DNA of 64,000 nt from Gracilariopsis chorda (GCA_003194525.1 NBIV01000307.1:16722-80721); one strand, 5' to 3'. Shown: positions 1 through 12,260, counted from the stretch's first letter. Made by a program: numbers and translations. Notes: generated by a model not told the origin, from the sequence alone.

Positions 1-336
1 TCAGGTAGCTGAAGCATGCGACCGGGGCCATCATCCATATCCATAAATACACGCAGTGGGGCATCACCAAGTGCACAAATGATGATTTCACATGCCTTTT
101 CGAGCTTCGCAGCTATACGGCAGGGGGTCTGGGTAGCAATAGAACCAGACGCTTGTGTCATTATAGCACTGGATGAATCCTCCGAAATTGACGTGACAAC
201 ATTCCAGACACCGTTAATTCGATAAGCGGCACGTAGAAAGTGTCGCCATAGGGTTTAATCTTCGCCCCCGCTTACCGTGGAAGCGCGGGATTTTCACACC
301 AGAAGTCCTTTCTGACTCAACCTCGGAGTCTGACAT
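1..336 (-). pseudogene. copia-like Gag fragment (copy A), cut by window edge
   Basis: Minus-strand remnant of a Ty1/copia Gag. A start codon at 334-336 opens with MSDSEVESERTSGVKIPRFHG. The reading then needs a frameshift near 270-285 and meets a TAA at 255-257, after which the frame is open to the window edge and reads TLWRHFLRAAYRINGVWNVV and, near the edge, DMDDGPGRMLQL. The same block occurs in the Gag of copy C (6405-6890), where it reads DEDPGRMLQLLY, so the two are paralogous. The rest of Gag lies outside the window to the left. The frameshift and stop show a dead copy. Assignment rests on Gag pattern and on the linked copia integrase in copies B and C. Confidence 0.6.
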
Positions 337-985
337 GGTTCCAGAAGAAGTTCAGTAACCAAAATAGAAACAAATAATGCACGAAAATGAAGCAGAGTGA
401 GGGACTAAATGCTTAGAATCGCTATCAAAATATACAAAAGGCCGTTTGAGAGGTGCAGCTTTGGACTAATAGTGGATGTCACACTATGAGGGTGATACTG
501 GATTGGAGTATTCTCAACCCTCAACAGCGAGGGCGCCAGAGGAAACCGTGTAAACAAGTCTCAACGCTTGTCCAGAGGCGTCTGGTACGCGAACCACGGC
601 GGAGTTCAGGTCCTCGACGCCCGGAGTATACTCACAAGTGGCTCTGAAGGGCACTCGGAAACGAAAATAAAAGATGAAAATTCGTAAAAGCGGGCGCACT
701 GACAGGAGAAACTACCTCCGCTACCCTAAAAGTTGAACCCCTGGACCCTTATGGCTCTCTCCAGGTGCGAGATGCAATTTTCCTCGACCTGCCCTACTCT
801 GCGCACTTCAAGAGCAGGGTGCTCAATCCGTACGAGAACGTCCCAGGTAGGTTACTAACAAGCGCGATATGTTTTCACCAGTTGACCCCTGCTGGTCTCT
901 TGCAGGATATCAGCTGGATATTACGCGCGCACGCAAAAATAAAAGAAGTTGAAATGGAAAGAATTCTGCAAGTACCGACGCTGTC
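337..985 (-). repeat. copia leader region, copy A
   Basis: Untranslated leader between the Gag start (336) and the primer-binding site (986). It is alignable by eye with 6960-7460 of copy C: both carry the block around 'tggctctctccaggtgc' (753 and 7309) and the block ending 'gtgctcaatccgtac' (819 and 7371), with the same spacing. No coding function is assigned. Confidence 0.5.
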
Positions 986-996
986 GGCCCATAACC
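986..996 (-). promoter_or_regulatory. putative primer-binding site, half-tRNA (initiator Met) type
   Basis: The minus strand reads GGTTATGGGCC. This complements the anticodon stem-loop region of eukaryotic initiator tRNA-Met (GGCCCATAACC) rather than a tRNA 3' end. Many Ty1/copia elements use this internal half-tRNA priming. It directly abuts a TGTTG...(plus strand) sequence at 997, as expected where a 5' LTR ends in CAACA. Confidence 0.55.
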
Positions 997-1317
997 TGTT
1001 GATATGAAATGATGTTGATAGATGATGTTGGACTTCAACGGAAATGAATAGAAAAGAAAGAAAGAAAATAAAGAGTTTACTGGGTACTGCGACTTTAGAG
1101 ACTTATATAGCACCTTTACTTCGCACTACCACTACAATAAAACCCTACACCACTAAGTGGGGACACCCAATACTACCAATCACAATCAAACAAAACACAA
1201 TAAGGGTTGCACCCACTGATTACAGCTTAGTAAAACCATGCATAACAACATAACAACACATTACAACAATGCACACCAAGTGAACCAAGCAGCCAACAAC
1301 GCACAATAAGTGAACTG

Positions 1318-1760
1318 AACATGCCAAAATTGTGCCAGCATGTGACAACGGTGTGTAAATACTTACTTGCATCATCATGACTATGACAAAGCACAAATTC
1401 ACACGCCACCGCATCCAGGTACATACCTTAGGTGTGTTGCGTGCATGGCACGTGCTTAATTGCACAACTGCACCTATGCAAGACCCGCATGTACCTGTAA
1501 ACCAGATGTAGCCACACATATTCTTAAGTACCATGCCCATTCACGTTATGCCAAGTGGCGAGTACCATGCCTATGACTCACAGGATGCACAACACTTGTA
1601 ACCATTACATTGCATCTGAGTATATGCAGTAGCCAATTATGTGCCTGTTTCACGTTGGGTTTGAGAACACACACATATGCGCTTTTGCAAAGCGGCTCTT
1701 ACAAACAGCTTTCCGTTGTATGAAACTTTGTTTCCAGGTGCTGCACCATCATGTCCCAGG
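1318..1760. repeat. dispersed repeat R1, copy 1
   Basis: Diverged copy of a block also seen at 2089-2500 and 4196-4660. Shared landmarks are 'gtacctgtaaaccagatgta' (1491) against 'gtacctgtaaaccggatgta' (4371), and 'catatgcgcttttgcaaag' (1674 and 4552). It probably belongs to a copia LTR. Confidence 0.5.
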
Positions 1761-2088
1761 ACTACCAGGCACTCGACCATAGGCTAATATCAACAGCTCT
1801 GAAGCAGACTCGGAAAACAAAATAAATTCGTAATGTTAGAATTTGAAGCGGAAGTGAAAGAAATTTAGGAGGATGCAAGGGACGTTCGCCATCTCTGACC
1901 CATATTTACTTCGGAGGTTTGTCAATCACAACTTTTATAGAACTTCTATCTGCCTCCAATTTCTGACTCCAACTCAGAGTAAATCTAGTCTGCAGAGCAG
2001 AGACACTCAAGTTGACCAATCATCGTGTAACATAACAGAGTCCTGTAAACACAAACTCACAACAACTTAAAAAAGCCATGCACAGCAA

Positions 2089-2500
2089 TGTGCCAGCGTA
2101 GCACAACAAGGTCCCATCGTAGCGCAACAATTTATGTGCCTACACACCATAGTGACAAAGCACCAATTCACATGTCAACACATGCCAACACATCCCAATT
2201 CATCCATGCACGTCACCGTAAGTCACACAACGACATGTGTGTCATAACCAACCAGCTCACTTCAGCACATTAATTCACTCGTCTCCAATAACATCATATA
2301 CCTGTAAACTTCATGACAGATATATTACTCTGCAACAAAGTAACATTGCTGTACCACTTATGCCTTGTGTCCATCTACCGTACCTGGGTGTCCTGTACAC
2401 TGTGCTCAATGTACTAACTGCAGACATGTATGTGCCACCCTGTTTCACTCACGCACAGTGGGTTTCGGTGACACCAAAACACAGCATCCAAATAACACTG
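2089..2500. repeat. dispersed repeat R1, copy 2 (most diverged)
   Basis: Weak copy of R1. 'gacaaagcaccaattcacat' matches 'gacaaagcacaaattcacac' of copy 1, and 'atacctgtaaac' recurs downstream at the same relative position. Boundaries are approximate. Confidence 0.35.
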
Positions 2501-2648
2501 ATAAAGGACATTGAAAACAATATCACAGAGTGACTTCCAACACTCTCCCTCTATCACTGACTTAAATCTTTACAACCTACACTCTTTTTTTTTACTTCTT
2601 TCATCTTCTTTTTATTTCTAGGAAAGCGCAGTTTTATTATCATCATCA

Positions 2649-4190
2649 TTAAAGGTCCAATGCACTTTCTCCATCCATATAGTTTGTGAGATATGGTACC
2701 TCTAGTAACGTAGTCGCATCAAAAGTGACATGCTGGGACCTTACTATACGACGAATTTCAGAGTCATCAGCGATCAAAACCTCCTGAACACCATGCTCTG
2801 GAGTCTGCAAGTACACTCCTTCAGATGGACCAGACTCGAACTTGGTGTAGAAGTCTATTTTCAAAACATATGCTGCGCATCTGAACACTTTAATATACTT
2901 CAACGACCGCTTATCACGCATCAGTAACAGGTATAGAGTCAATCCGGTGGTGTTGTGAGCAGTTCTTAAGCGAACACATATAACATATTTCAATGCATAC
3001 GGCCATTGACATTCTGGCAAGTGGTCGTGAATCAGCAAAAGTCGAGCAGCTTTTTCCGAAGTGCGATTGATGTGCTCCAAAATGGCATTATGTTACGGGG
3101 TGTAGGGAGGTCAAAACGATGTCCTTTGCATAAAGTTAGGAGGGTTTTCTTGTAGCGCAATGTGATCGTCCATATTCTCCGAGTGAAAATTCTGAACCAG
3201 CACGTGCGCCCTTTCAAGGTGCTGGAGGTTGTGTCTCATGCAGAAGAACACTTCACCGATATCAAACCTATGCCACATGAAGCCTAGCAGGGCATAACAA
3301 GACCGTTCATCGATAAACGCTGACGCATATTGAAAAAGATGTGAAAAAGATGGCAGGAAAGGACCAATATTGTCCAACTGCACATTATCATATATTTGCG
3401 TTTGAACTTTCCCAAAAACGGAAATCTATGCGCCTGGCCCAGTCTACATGGCCAACATCCCTCGTTCATCTGCCTTAGCATTGGTAATCCATCAATTTTC
3501 TCAGGTACCTTTTCAAGGTCTCGTGGGTTCATTTGTGCAGGTCAGTGGTACCACAGCTTTGTGAAATCTATATCGTAAGCAGATCAGAGCCTTTTGTGGT
3601 CGGTATGCTCGATTGGACCCCGTAGTGTTTACAACCTAGAGCGCACGTCCTGCTGAGCACATCCAGTATCAAAGCCGTCTTTGCGTGTAAGGCAAACCTC
3701 AATGGCACCCAACTTCGATTGAATGCCTTACTCGGCTGTACGAACAACAGAGACCAAGTTGTATCCAAGATTTGGGACGAGTAGTACATCGGTCAATCGA
3801 AGGTTAGCCTCAACGAATGGCATTACAACATCACCTTGTTGTATGACGGTGAACATGGTGTCATTAGCAAGCTCAATAGACCTCGAAGATATATCAACCA
3901 TTGTTTTGGGTACAATCGTGAATACAGAACAAAAGAAAGCGGGCGTGGCATCGCTGTCCACATAGGTATTCATGCCAATAAACGCAACTTCGAGCAATGT
4001 TGACGTCTCGATACCCATTCCGGCTATCTCAATATTGGATCCTCTTCTTGAGGACGTCCCAGCCTGCTTAAAATTATCTTTAGAACTAGCTTTGAATTAT
4101 TCCAACATGAGTTTCGGTAAATGATTGTCCGGATTGTCGGGATTCAAATTGCATTGGTCCTGTGTATTGCCGTGATAAAGCACGGTAGGT
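2649..4190 (-). pseudogene. copia-like pol relic, copy B (Gag knuckle, protease, integrase)
   Basis: Read on the minus strand in several frames. The segment at 4097-4175 gives the tail of a Gag zinc knuckle (NTQDQCNLNPDNPDNH). 3728-4018 gives a copia protease and pre-integrase region (YVDSDATPAF, where the catalytic Ser-Gly of DSGA is changed, then NLRLTDVLLVPNLGYNLVSV). 3111-3532 gives integrase core fragments (ASAFIDERSCYA). 2649-3080 gives the integrase C-terminal region (KVFRCAAYVLKIDF, then GVYLQTPEHG and HVTFDAT). Frame changes between every segment and the damaged protease motif show a dead element. It stops before the reverse transcriptase. The Gag side is broken off where repeat R1 begins near 4196. 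Confidence 0.65.
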
Positions 4191-4195
4191 GAAAG

Positions 4196-4660
4196 AATCA
4201 TGCCAACAATTTGCCACCATGTCACAGCCCTGTATAATGACTTACTTTGGTCATCATGATCATGAAAATGCACACACTCACATGACAACGCATCCATATC
4301 GATACCCTAAGTCCTTTGGGTCCATTGCACATGCTGCCACACACAGTAACACGTCTCCAACAACGTGATGTACCTGTAAACCGGATGTAACCATATAGAA
4401 TCCCAAGTACGTTGTCCATACATGCTATGCGAAGTAGTCCATGCTGTACCAACGACCCATACACTTCATACTACTTGTAAGCCATGTATTGCATAATGGG
4501 AAATGTAGTAGCCAATCAAAAGCCCGGTTTTCGTATGGTTCGAGAACACGCGCATATGCGCTTTTGCAAAGGAGGTGCTTAAAAGTGCCTATAGTTATAT
4601 GCAACTTTCTTTCGAAGTAGTTTACCATGATCTCTTATGGCTACCACGCAATAGAACATC
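4196..4660. repeat. dispersed repeat R1, copy 3
   Basis: Third copy of R1, placed between the truncated Gag of copy B and the truncated pol of copy C. It shares with copy 1 'catgccaa', 'catcatgat', 'cctgtaaacc' and a 19-base identical stretch near 4552. The position suggests an LTR or recombination junction joining two damaged copies. Confidence 0.45.
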
Positions 4661-4662
4661 TG

Positions 4663-6890
4663 TCACAATGAACACTTCTCCTCGAGTTCCTGGCTAAATC
4701 CGTATCGTTTTATCATTATTGCTCCTGTTCTATGGAGTGAGTGGCTTAGGGAGTGTGTCCATATCATTTTCTTCACTTGTAACTTCTTTGGGGTGGGGTG
4801 CTTCTCCTGATGTATGATTGCTAGGAACACCCCTAGCTCCACAGACATTACGAGTGGGGAGCTTATCGGAAATCCAGCCATAGTTCTTCAACCCAAACCT
4901 ACTAAATTCAATGCCTGAGGCACTTTCGTCATCCATATTGTTTTCGAGGTATGGTGAACAAGGGAATGTGTATTCATCAAGAGTGACATGCCAAGACAAC
5001 ATAATTCCAAGAACTACACAGGCTTCAGTGACCAGAACTTCATAAATACCATGCACCAGAGCCCGCAATTACACTACTTGAATTGCATGAGACTCGAACG
5101 CGGTGTCTTGGTTTATTTCAATACATATCTTGCGCATCCAAATACTTTAGCATACTTCCACTACTGCTTATTTACAGTCATTGACAGGTATAGAGTCAAC
5201 CCGGTGGTGGAGTGTCGAACTATATCACAAATATAATCAAACTATTTTAATACATACAGCCATAGAGATATTGGCATGTTGGCCTGAGCCAGTAGATCAA
5301 GAAAAGCGTCTCTCATCGTGTTATTGGTGGGCTCTGCAATCGCGTTATGTCCTGGGATGCAGTAAGGAAACAGAACATTATCTTTAGACCATTTGTGGTT
5401 AGTTTTTGAAGAGAAATGTTCAGCTCTGCAATGTTTCTATGAAAATTCTTAGCATGCTCTCCTACAAATCTTTGCTGAAGCGCATGTGCTCTGTCAAACT
5501 GCGGGAGATTTTGCGCTAGCCCAAAAAACACTGCAGTAAATCCAGACTTATGGCCCACGAATTTCTTATGCTCAACTGAACTTGGCAGAGTGTATAAACA
5601 GGGATATATGTCTCTTTGACCACATCGAATCTCTAACCCATATTTGTGTACACCGCGAACCTCACTCGCACAGGAAAAGGACAAAATGACTTTTTTGGCG
5701 GGAAAGCCTAGGGACACCAAGTTGTACCCAAGATGCTGGACTGGAAGTACCTTTATCAACCTTCGGTTAGCACCTGGTAAAGGGCGTTTTACATCTTCTT
5801 TTTCTTCAGCGTAGACCGTGTTGTTGTTAGCGACCTTATTTTTTCTTTGCTTTATGTCCAGCAATTGTTTTCGGGACAGATGCAGAACCACAACTGAAGA
5901 CGTGGGATAGGGAATGGCGTGCTGTGTAGGCTTCTTTGATATTTCACGCAGAAGAGAGCACTGCAGACTTCGCAGAAGACATTACAGCGATTTCAATCTT
6001 AGGTTGCTTTGGTGATGACCTCCCAGAGTGCTTGGAAGTGTCACTGGAACTAGTTTTTAGTTGTTTGAAGATACCTCAAAGCAGATGATTGTTTGGATGG
6101 TAAGGATTCGTACGACATCGGTCCTGCGTGTGATAAACTCTGTCACAAACGCTGCAATGATAAGTTTTTGGTTCCGAAGGCATATTTGAGGCCGGGCGAC
6201 TTGTTTTTTGATGTGGAATCTGATTTACCTCCATCAATTATGTACCCATTTGAGGATATGGGGTTTCCACTTGAAGGGCTACTGCCCTCGCTTCTGCTCC
6301 TTATAAAGAGCATTGTATTAGTCTATTAGGCTATTCGTGACGTATTCCCAAGTACGTTTTGAGATATTCGATGTTTGAAGTGCCGTATTCATTGACGTCA
6401 CTGATCAGATGGGGTCAATAGAGGCTACCAGCATTGGTTCTTTGGTAGATATGGAAATAGCAGCATCCTTTACCATTTGATCTAGTTGCGAGAATAGGGA
6501 CATAAACTGATCGACATAGTCCCACATATTCTGGCCATTACACGACCATCGAAATAGCTGTGTCTGTACAGCAATACGTGACACTGACCTGTTAGACGTA
6601 TAGCTTATATAAAGAAGTTGAAGCATACGCCCAGGGTCTTCATCGACGTATATAACAACACGAAAAGAGGCATCTGGAAGTGGGCATATCAAAATCGCAC
6701 ATGCCGTTTTTCGTTTCCTACGTACACCGGAGGTGGTCTGTGGGGGGCTCAAACCCGATGACTGGGTCATGGTAGCAATGGATGACCCCTCCGAGCCTTA
6801 CATTACAACATTACATACCATTTTGATGCTACATGCAGACGGTAGACGATATCGCCATAGCGCATAATCCTCACAATGTTTACCATGGAA
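4663..6890 (-). pseudogene. copia-like gag-pol relic, copy C
   Basis: Minus-strand copia relic, more complete at its 5' end than copies A and B. Gag at 6405-6770 reads VDEDPGRMLQLLYISY, SRIAVQTQLFRW and KEPMLVASIDP, typical of copia/UBN2-type Gag. A zinc knuckle lies near 6105-6180 (CSVCDRVYHTQDRC, a CX2CX4HX4C pattern). The protease/pre-integrase part at 5700-5790 contains HLGYNLVSLGFPAKK. Integrase remnants cover 5200-5560, and the integrase C-terminal linker is at 4880-5068 (SWHVTLDEYTFPCSPYLENN), equivalent to the end of copy B. Several frame changes are needed and no reverse transcriptase follows. Copies B and C end at nearly the same point in pol, which suggests shared breakage. Confidence 0.65.
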
Positions 6891-6959
6891 CTTTCACACA
6901 AGGGAGGGTTTCGGACTCAAATTTGCAGTCCAATGCTACTCCAAAAGGAGTTCAAATAC

Positions 6960-8311
6960 CAAATTTAATAACAAAAATGTAGCAGAGTGGGTTACTCGAT
7001 GCTTTAAGTCCACACTCAGATGGGAATGAAATATGGTTCATCGCGGTACAGCCCTTTACTGGTAGCTCATGTCCAACTGAGAAAGAAATCTGGAGTGGAG
7101 TTTTGTTCACACTTAACAGCGTGGATGCCAGTGGAGACCGTTTAACAAAGTCTCAATGCTTTAAAAGGTACTCTGTGCCTGGAGTATTCTCATGAGCAGC
7201 TGCTTAGCACAGTCAGGTAGAGGCAACAAAATAAATTGTAAAAGCTGGTGCATTGACAGAAAAATCTACCTCCATTACCATAAGGGTTGACCCCATGGGC
7301 TGTATTGGCTCTCTCCAGGTGCAAAGTGCAATTTTCTTTGATCAGCTCTACTCTGCACAAGTCAAGACCAGCGTGCTCAATCCGTACAAAAGCTCTCATA
7401 AAGGTTACTAAACAGAGCAATATGCGATTGGAAGTTGACCGCTGCTGGGCTTCTGCTCGAAATGAACTCAATTATTGTGTGCTGAAATAAAAGAGCAGGG
7501 ACCCGAACAGTCGCAGGTCGGTTTACCAGATACAAGTCTGTGGGAGAGCGAACGTACGTGAATGATGGTTCAGTAGTAATGGGGTGTCCAGGTGACTCCT
7601 TATGGGTGGCAAGATATTGGGCTGAACCTTCAGTTGGCAGCCATTTACACGCTAAACATGCCTAAGAAATGTGGAATAACTGCCGAACCGGCGCAATATT
7701 CATTTATTAGTGTATGTTTGCTGCAATTAGAGCTGGAGATGGGCAGAAGCAGGCTACTGGGGAGGAAATAAAGTGTAATAGAGGTCTATCTCAGATAGTA
7801 TATATTCCGGCACAGCCGACGTATATGTATGGGATTTCTGACGGCCCCCAGTACCAAGTAAATTCAGGTGTCACCGTACCATATGGTGTAACCTATAGTT
7901 TCAGCTCGCACCTTATACTGCATGCTCAAATATGCAGCTATCTCAGCACTGTAAAACATTACGGTGTCTAGCCACCAACGGTCAGCGCGCAAGCACTAGT
8001 TGCACCTGAAGTAGTTGTCCGACCGCTGCCACTGCCTACGCCCAGCGCTTACTCACTGTCACCCGGTCTGCTCACACTCTCGCAACAGTCTTCCGTTTTG
8101 AGATATTCAGGAAACCACCAAACACCACTTGCCGAGGCTACGGCTGACCGAATGGCTCTGCACACTCCCAAGGTAGCCCTTCTACCCACTAATTCCCTGA
8201 AAGCTATGTCTACTTTCACCACCGAAACTATGTCTCAACAAACGTCGCTCACCACGCAAGAACAAATCTAAGTGAAATAAGTTCGACGTCTGCCCTATGT
8301 CGACTCTCTTG
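6960..8311 (-). repeat. copia leader region, copy C
   Basis: 6960-7460 is the counterpart of 337-950 in copy A (about 80% alike by eye in the best blocks). 7470-8311 continues to the primer-binding site; its only landmarks are tRNA-like ones at its end. No convincing gene is seen in 7470-8311. Confidence 0.4.
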
Positions 8312-8321
8312 CCCCATAACC
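8312..8321 (-). promoter_or_regulatory. putative primer-binding site of copia copy C
   Basis: The minus strand reads GGTTATGGGG, matching the initiator tRNA-Met anticodon arm except for one base of the pattern seen at 986-996. It is followed on the plus strand by TGTTATTGACAAATG at 8322, comparable to TGTTGATATGAAATG at 997, as expected for an adjoining LTR end. Confidence 0.45.
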
Positions 8322-8890
8322 TGTTATTGACAAATGAAGTTGGGATCTGACAAGAATGAGAAAGATAAGAAGACGTGGAGACAAGAGTAATAGTTTTCAG
8401 CCTTGGGGTGGTTTACTTGGAGCTGCAACATCTGCAACCTATATGGCTTATCACTTTGAAGTTATAAAGCAAGGACCGTTTTCCAATCGGGAGTTTCAAA
8501 TATTCTAGGGAGTTGGCATTATTAGGCTTCTTGGCCTTTGTAGATGCCGCTCTAGAGGGCGTGAACATGTTCATCTATGATCCAGACGCTCGGATGCATA
8601 CGTCTTATAACTACCGTAGTTACGATCGTCTGTTCTCGTTACCGGTCTGTTTGGTGAAGATCACCCACCAGATTGGGCTACAGAATATTCTTTCTGGGTC
8701 CACGTTCCGCCTGGACAATGCTAAGGCATTTTGCATATACCTCGTAGATACAGTTTGGTGTTGTACGCCGGGATAACTGTGGTACGACTTCGATGGCGAG
8801 TGTATCGCTACAATCCATGGTCATATTATTAGCTGCCCAGTCCTGTTAATAGCCGCCCAGCTACCGCTCGGCTGTTGCTGACTTCTTGCA
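8322..8890. other. unassigned, probably decayed LTR
   Basis: Starts like the LTR beside copy A, but similarity fades after about 80 bases. No gene or clear repeat was recognised in the rest. Confidence 0.25.
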
Positions 8891-8892
8891 GT

Positions 8893-9839
8893 TTAGTTTA
8901 GAAGGATATTAAACTTCTTTATTACGTCTGGAGCGGATATTTCAGCACTGACTACGCCGATGCGCCCTCGATCGTGGCTTTTGGTCTTCCTCTGAGCAGT
9001 CTGGCACAGGTAGCTTCGTCGATGCCTCGTTCGGTTGGGCCGCTGGCCCCACCCAAATTCAACTTGGTTCCCGTGCCTGCACCTACTACCATGCTTGCAC
9101 CGCTTCATTAGTGCACAGAAGCAGAAGTCCAAACTCATTTGGGCATGGAACCTAATTCTCAAGAGGTTTTCGCGGTCCATTGCACAATCTGTGAGACATT
9201 CATGGATTTGCCCTCATCTCGCTTTGTAAACTTTGTCTTTCTGCTGGTACTTGAATCCAGCTTGCTCACAAGAGCAAATACATACTGCTTCGTACTGCTC
9301 AGTCTCAGATGAATCTTACGGAGAGCATTCCCAGTCATTCCATTATAAGGTTGGAAATATATGATCATTGCAACAGAACTACCAATGGGTTCGTCCTGGA
9401 GACCACAACGGACGCTTGTCACATTCTCGCCACTGCCATTGCGTGGCATCAACGGGCCTGTTATTAAAGGCTGCTGATCTGGGACGCATCCAATCTCGAA
9501 CATTGCGACGTGATGGCGGAGACTGAAAGTATTGCCAAGGAGGCCGTTACGAGCCTTTAGAATGCCAATGCGTCCGGCGGCTGCTCTTTCTTCCAGGCAT
9601 CCTATGTCGGCTGCCAATCTGAGTGGTGTTGGTGCCTCCATGAGTGGTGAGCCAAACGGTTGTAGTGATGACCCTGCAGTTGCTGCTAATGCAGTTTTCG
9701 TGGTTACGGCCGATCGGGATAGGCACATACTAGAAGCTCCCGCGTAGCGGACACCCTTTGTTGTCATGTCTGAGCCCGATACCTTCCATTTGCCAGGTAT
9801 TAGGGACGGTATCCTTGTGTCTATCCCGATCCGGTGCAT
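8893..9839 (-). other. unrecognised minus-strand reading frames, possibly old Gag
   Basis: Two overlapping minus-strand frames: 9159-9839 (226 codons from an ATG at 9837-9839) and 8893-9180 in a different frame. The second contains scattered Cys/His (CKHGSRCRH). No family motif is recognisable. The position, between gypsy relics of the same orientation, makes an old Gag possible, but the composition does not prove it. Confidence 0.2.
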
Positions 9840-9845
9840 TCTCAA

Positions 9846-10333
9846 TCAAACTTTGGCTTTTTTAACGTGTACTTGGTGGCCGTTGTGAGGGGCTTTAGTG
9901 CGCGATGGGCGTTTTCCCGTCGTACTATGTTCATTTCTTTCAAGAACCTTGTGATTATTGCGTGTTATCGGCGTTCATGTATGATGCAGTTTAGCAAGTG
10001 GAACCGCGTTTTTTGCTAGTTCTACAGTCGCTGCTTGCGTATAATGGTGTATTATGCAACTTCGGGCACACAACACCCCGGCTTGGTCATAGAACAGCCA
10101 TTTGGCGGCTTGGTTGTTTTTTCCAGTCGGTTTTTCAACGCTTGATTCCGCCACCGTCGTGATGGCTTTCTCGTTTATGTTTGTAGGACGCGTGTGGTCC
10201 GACCTCTCAAGTTTCGGAATTGGTGCGTTTGTTCGTCGCTTCTGACAACGACACTATCTTATGATGACATGGTGAGGATGGGAGCAAGCCCGTATGTGTC
10301 ATAGTCATATCTGCATCCGAATCCATAGCCTCA
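9846..10333. other. no gene recognised
   Basis: About 490 bases between the unrecognised frames and the integrase end of the gypsy relic. Nothing supportable was seen; the 3' LTR of the relic should lie here but no pair was found. Confidence 0.3.
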
Positions 10334-12260
10334 TTACTTCGTTTCGTTCGGTATCTCTCGATGACCGACCATTCCGTCAACATCAAGAGGGTGCAGTGTT
10401 GAGTCCGTCGTGGGAGGGTTGGTGGGCTCCGCTGCAAAGAAAACTTCGGGATCGATCCCTGGTACATTGGTATACCATAAATGGGCCTTATCGGTTGTTG
10501 TTATGGATGAAGAGGCCTCTTGGAACGCTCGGCGTGGTGCCCAGGTTACTTGGTTAAATCTGACAGGACTTTTTATTCTGTCTTCATCTATGAGAGTGTT
10601 GTCGTCTGTAGCAGTCATGACCAGAAATTGCCGGTAGGGTTTGGGAAGGTGTTTATGATACTTGCCGGTATGTTCATCGACGTGTTTTTCGGGGGCTGTC
10701 AACATTCACCTCGGGTAGTCGACATAGATTTGGACGCCGGTGTTCAATGTGGGAAACTTCCGTACCGTTTTATCAAAATCTCTCTTATATTGGCATTGAA
10801 GCTGTGTGGTTTTCGTCTGAGCGGGTGAAAGAGCATCTCCAATTTGGGCTAGGATATACGGTTTTACCTGTGACGTGGTGGCTTTCTTCTGGTCATGCTC
10901 CAATATGGCTGTTCGAGATTTCTCGACTCAGAGACTGGCCAGGTGCCATGAGACCACCAACTCAAACGTTTTTTTCCCCATTTTTCGGTGCATTTGCACA
11001 TCCTATCTGCAACTTAGCATTTGCTCTTATTCGCTCCATTCGGTCTGGTGATCTGCTACATAGTGACGAAGACGCTCTCCGAGCATCGTATTGAACGCTT
11101 GGGCATGCTCGTTGGATTAAGAATGGTAACCCATAGCATTCAAATTCTTAATTCTAAGCATACTGCACACCGCCTCGAATGATTCCAAGACTATTTTACT
11201 TCTGTCGTCCGTCTGCAGATAGAGTGGTATTCTGTACTTATAAACCTTTTTGAAGAGAGCGTGGAACATGACTGTGGCAGTAGTAGACTTCAAGGGAGCT
11301 TCTCTGCAGAGCCGTGAACTGATCTATACTGAACAGGATCTACTGGTAATTTTTGGGCTAAGTGGTAAATGGGCCAAGGATGTCAATGGAAGCAAATTCT
11401 GTAGAACCAGTTGCGGGAAAGAGGTTTGAAAGAGTATGGTGGAGTTGGTGCCTTCTATTTGCGGAGAAACAAGTGAGACAATTCCATCTGGTCTGAAATA
11501 CGTTTTTGCTATTCCGGGATGGTAATAGTCCGTTACAGTGTGTAATACATCTTCACTGCGGTGGGGTGTCAGACACGCCACGCAAAGTTGGACTGGTACA
11601 ATAACCTGAACTGCAGGGTTTCCAGTACGTTCCAGTGGAGAGCTCCGTTTAGCAGAGCGTCCAGTATCAATACCCTATTTGGTTTATATTGAATAAGCAT
11701 CTGCCGTCTCCGACATTTATCCATGCGCATTTGCAAAGACGATCATCCTCTTGTTCCCGAAGGAGTATTTCACCATAATGTAGGCGACGTCCTGCATTTC
11801 GTATTTGACTTGGAGTACTGGTAGAAGTCCTATCGCGCTCGACTTCGGTTTCGGGCGGTCCACTATTGCAGTCTCCTTCCTGCCGTTCCAAAATACAGTA
11901 ACCACGGTACATTCGTTTTCTGAATCAATCGCAGTGCCCGTGAAGACGCACGGTACTTCATCTTCCTGTGAATCAGTGATATTTCCAACCGTACAAACTC
12001 TACGAAGTGCTTCGGCCTCTTCGTGCTTCCTATCTCGTCGGTGAAATACCTCAAACGCGTACTCCATGAGACGTAGCATCCATCCCGTCAACATTTCAGA
12101 CACATCTGCAAATTTGAGAATCCATCGCAACCCATGATGGTTTGTACGGAGTACGAACGGTGTACCTTCCAAGTATGGTCGTAATTGTTTTAGATTTAGG
12201 AAATATTTACCTTTATTAGAGTGTACTTGGCTTCAGCATTAGTTCCAACTTGTCTTCCAC
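10334..12260 (-). pseudogene. Ty3/gypsy pol relic E (RNase H, integrase)
   Basis: Minus-strand, multi-frame relic. RNase H at 12260-11900 reads LEGTPF, VLRTNHHGLRWIL and LRLMEYAFEVFHR; the usual TDH aspartate of the RNase H core is Asn here. An integrase zinc-domain fragment lies near 11580-11480 and a core fragment near 11410-11080 (ASIDILGP, then a frame with NEHAQAFNTMLGERLRH). The C-terminal integrase domain is at 10903-10334 (YKRDFDKTVRKFPTLNTG, then KYHKHLPKPYRQFLVM and IDEDRIKSPV), the SH3-like module of gypsy integrases. Stops and shifts are frequent. No reverse transcriptase was seen to the right. This lineage is distinct from the 18-36 kb element. Confidence 0.65.

Larger units (their letters stand above)
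997..2542 (-). repeat. putative copia LTR or fused LTR between copies A and B
   Basis: The left end at 997 begins TGTTG next to the primer-binding site of copy A. The right end at 2542 is ...CCAACA, so on the minus strand it opens TGTTGGAAG, a start typical of copia LTRs. It is preceded on that strand by the purine-rich GATAGAGGGAGAG (2543-2555). TGTTG/CAACA ends are therefore present on both sides. The 1.5-kb length, two internal diverged repeats (1318-1760 and 2089-2500) and a leader-like fragment near 1795-1845 suggest a rearranged or fused LTR, not a clean one. Confidence 0.4.

Noticed and set aside
847-905. GTAGG...TACTAAC...TTGCAG, looks like a short plus-strand intron
   Set aside because: The branch-like TACTAAC is only a few bases from the donor, no coding frame flanks it, and copy C (7400-7460) does not keep the splice signals.
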